Positions 5,364 through 7,087 of a stretch of DNA of 7,087 bases are shown piece by piece. The stretch is from DATEMK01 sp035275625. GTDB lineage: Bacteria; Bacteroidota; Bacteroidia; AKYH767-A; OLB10. Under the pieces are notes generated by a model. It had not been told where the DNA came from. It saw only the letters and a list, made by a program, of their open reading frames with translations, and searched no databases. The DNA is taken from contig DATEMK010000116.1 in assembly GCA_035275625.1 (NCBI GenBank), positions 1 through 7,087 of the forward strand, given 5' to 3'. The translations under genes and the position numbers were made by a program. Within the stretch, counting starts at the first letter, position 1. The number at the start of each line of letters is the position of its first letter.

Positions 5364-6257
5364 ATGAAATCCTTTATAAATCTGGCAAAAACAATTTCGA
5401 TATTAGTTTTACCATTCTTAATTATTTGTAATTATAGTTGCGCTCAATTCATTATTGCCGGTCAAACAGGTTCCGGAATATTCTATCATGATTTTATTCC
5501 CGATATTGAATTGAACGCTACTCCATCTTCACTTCCCGGTGATACAAGTACTTCAATTCATTTAGATTTAAATCAGGACAGTGTTGATGATTTTGTTGTT
5601 TTTGCTTCAGGAGGTGCAGGGGTAAGCCATTCCATATGGACGACAAGAATATTTCCAGATAGTAATAATCAAGTATCTTATTCGCACAGTGTGACTGTTT
5701 ACAATCCATGTTGCAGTTCATTTACTTCAGTCGCTGTGGCTAAGGTGTTCGCCCTTGGAGATACCATTATCGGGGATGCCTCTTTTACAAATAATGGCTA
5801 TCGGGCATTAAATTATTTGTATTCCATGGTAGGCTATGGTTCTTTTTCAATTAACGATTGGGTACAAGCAGGGGAAAGCTACATTGGTATTCGTTTAATA
5901 AATATGATTGATACGACTTATGGTTGGATCAGAGTGGAAACCCCAACCGCACAGCATATTTATATTAAAGATTATGCTATTGGTAACCTTAGTGTAGGTT
6001 TTCAAGAAAATATTTTATATGATCAAATTAATTTTTCTAATCCTGTTAAAGAAAAGCTGCAAATAATATTAAATAAGAATTACAAGAATTTAAACGTTCA
6101 GCTCAATAATTTACTTGGCAAAAAAACATTTGAAAAAGAATATGAAAATAGTAATACAAGTATTGAAATTAATGTTGCTTCATTCAATAAAGGAATTTAT
6201 CTGTTGAAATTAAGTTACGAAGGTGAATCGCATATTTTCAAAGTTCTGGTGCTATGA
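5364..6257 (+). CDS. Secreted protein with calcium-type loop and T9SS-like tail
   Basis: The 297-residue product has a signal peptide (1-28) ending in CAQ. Cys 26 lies near the cleavage site, but the preceding NYS does not fit a lipobox, so a lipoprotein is less likely. The middle (about 29-210) has no family I can name. It contains the loop HLDLNQDSVDD (67-76 region), where D68, N70, D72 and D76 match a DxNxDxxxD calcium-binding pattern, adjacent Cys 116-117, and a YGWIRVET strand (186-193). Exported Bacteroidota proteins often carry 'LD-N-DG-DDF ... YGW-R' in this order, so a beta-sandwich domain is plausible. Residues about 213-297 look like a weaker type A sorting domain: INFSNPVKEKLQIIL, VQLNNLLGKKTFEKEY and FNKGIYLLKLSYEG. 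The usual YPNP is replaced by FSNP. The ATG follows the upstream stop after 3 bases. The stop overlaps the next start (ATGA at 6254-6257). Confidence 0.82.
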   Translation: MKSFINLAKTISILVLPFLIICNYSCAQFIIAGQTGSGIFYHDFIPDIELNATPSSLPGDTSTSIHLDLNQDSVDDFVVFASGGAGVSHSIWTTRIFPDSNNQVSYSHSVTVYNPCCSSFTSVAVAKVFALGDTIIGDASFTNNGYRALNYLYSMVGYGSFSINDWVQAGESYIGIRLINMIDTTYGWIRVETPTAQHIYIKDYAIGNLSVGFQENILYDQINFSNPVKEKLQIILNKNYKNLNVQLNNLLGKKTFEKEYENSNTSIEINVASFNKGIYLLKLSYEGESHIFKVLVL

Positions 6258-7087
6258 AAAAAGCAATCATCTTGTTTTTATTACTAAATAATATGCCTCA
6301 TTCCTTTGCTCAAATAACCTTTCAAAAAACTTATGGAGGCACAGATAGAGAATTTGCAGGTAGTGGTCAACAAACAAATGATAGCGGGTTTATTATGACA
6401 GGCAGTACATATAGTTTTAGAACACTTCAAAATGATGTTTATTTAGTTAAAACTAATCCGCAAGGTGATACTATGTGGACAAGGGCCTTCCATGCAACGT
6501 TATACGAAACCGGCTGGTCTGTTCAGCAAACCGCAGACAGTGGATTTATTATTTCTGCCGGAACACAAAGCACATCTTCTCCCGGATCGCAGCACATATA
6601 TTTAATTAAAACAGATGCAAATGGTAATCTTAGCTGGTCAAAAACCATTGCAGATATTTCGATTGACCAAAGCTTGAACATTAAACAAACTTTTGACGGA
6701 GGGTATATTCTTGCAGGCTATACATTAAATTATCCATATCCTTTTTATAATGCTTACCTTGTTAAAATAAATGCAGTCGGTGGCATAGTCTGGACAAAAA
6801 CATATGGAGGCTGGGGTGCATCCCAACAAAAAGCAGTTTCAGTTCAGCAAACAGCAGACAGCGGATATGTTTTATGTGGAAACACAAATTGGAATGCTGT
6901 TGGAGACAATGATATTTTTATTATAAAAACAAACTCCACAGGAGACACGCTTTGGACAAAAAATTATGGCGGGACGGGACTTGATATTGCTTTTAGCATT
7001 GAAAATACCACTGACAACGGGTATATAGTTTGCGGCTACACTCAGAGCTTCGGGGCGGGAGGTAATGATATGTATGTTGTCAAAACA
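6254..7087 (+). CDS. Second propeller-repeat protein, cut at the right edge
   Basis: An open frame starts at the ATG overlapping the previous stop (ATGA) and runs to the last base, giving 278 residues without an end. The signal peptide is MKKAIILFLLLNNMPHSFAQ; the mature part begins ITFQKTYGGTDRE, nearly the same as the start of the product at 3774. Four full repeats (Trp at 75, 128, 180 and 234) and most of a fifth are visible, with the same 52-54 residue period and the same motifs (DVYLVKTNPQGDTMW, DSGFI, SFGAGGNDMYVVKT). By analogy two more repeats and a type A sorting tail should lie beyond the edge. It is a paralogue of the gene at 3774 within the same operon, so the two may bind related ligands or form a complex. 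The start is well supported by the signal peptide and the 4-base overlap. Confidence 0.88.
   Translation, partial: MKKAIILFLLLNNMPHSFAQITFQKTYGGTDREFAGSGQQTNDSGFIMTGSTYSFRTLQNDVYLVKTNPQGDTMWTRAFHATLYETGWSVQQTADSGFIISAGTQSTSSPGSQHIYLIKTDANGNLSWSKTIADISIDQSLNIKQTFDGGYILAGYTLNYPYPFYNAYLVKINAVGGIVWTKTYGGWGASQQKAVSVQQTADSGYVLCGNTNWNAVGDNDIFIIKTNSTGDTLWTKNYGGTGLDIAFSIENTTDNGYIVCGYTQSFGAGGNDMYVVKT
6320..7087 (+). repeat. Propeller repeats of the clipped paralogue
   Basis: Residues 23-278 hold repeats 1 to 5 (the fifth incomplete). Repeat 3 starts SKTIAD and lacks the YGG, exactly as repeat 3 of the upstream paralogue starts SKTIPA. This shared position-specific deviation helps to align the two proteins blade by blade. 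Confidence 0.8.

Noticed and set aside
5364..5447. Lipoprotein signal with Cys 26 as the lipidated residue
   Set aside because: The residues before Cys (NYS) do not match the lipobox L-[AS]-[GA]-C, while the CAQ-F junction fits the usual Bacteroidota signal peptidase I site.

Overview
The window comes from an AT-rich bacterium of the phylum Bacteroidota. The evidence is type IX secretion (T9SS) sorting tails, signal peptides ending in 'AQ', a DUF4199 protein, TAnnTTTG-type promoter elements, and start codons without clear Shine-Dalgarno sequences. The genus cannot be named from the sequence. Every gene I can support is on the + strand. They form two groups.

Positions 1-470 hold no convincing gene. 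The last 150 bases before the first gene can fold into a branched structure: a perfect 10-bp outer stem (362-371 with 431-440) enclosing three small hairpins. A candidate promoter lies just upstream, so this may be a leader RNA. No known riboswitch is recognised.

Group 1 (471-2249) encodes three membrane-anchored proteins: a small LuxR-type DNA-binding protein with two N-terminal membrane segments and no receiver domain, a four-helix DUF4199 protein, and an SRPBCC (polyketide-cyclase-like) protein with one N-terminal membrane anchor. Between the first two genes lie a near-perfect 22-bp inverted repeat (970-1022), a second set of TCATAC/GTATGA motifs, and a good -7 promoter element. The second and third genes are 27 bases apart. 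The plausible reading is a membrane-located regulator controlling a small membrane or lipid-related unit, but no function is proven.

Group 2 (2431 to the right edge) is a tight operon of exported proteins with junctions of 5 bases, 3 bases and a 4-base overlap. It encodes a GH16-family glycoside hydrolase, a seven-repeat (probably seven-bladed) beta-propeller protein with a T9SS tail, a protein with a calcium-binding-type DxNxDxxxD motif and a weaker T9SS-like tail, and a second propeller protein cut by the window edge. The two propeller genes are whole-gene paralogues: the same repeats are atypical in each. Together they look like a surface or secreted set for handling a polysaccharide or adhering to it. 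The substrate cannot be assigned.

No RNA gene of a known class, CRISPR array, transposase, or clear horizontal-transfer boundary was seen. The most noteworthy items are the branched structure before the first gene, the long inverted repeat at 970-1022, and the duplicated propeller genes bracketing an unrelated secreted protein.
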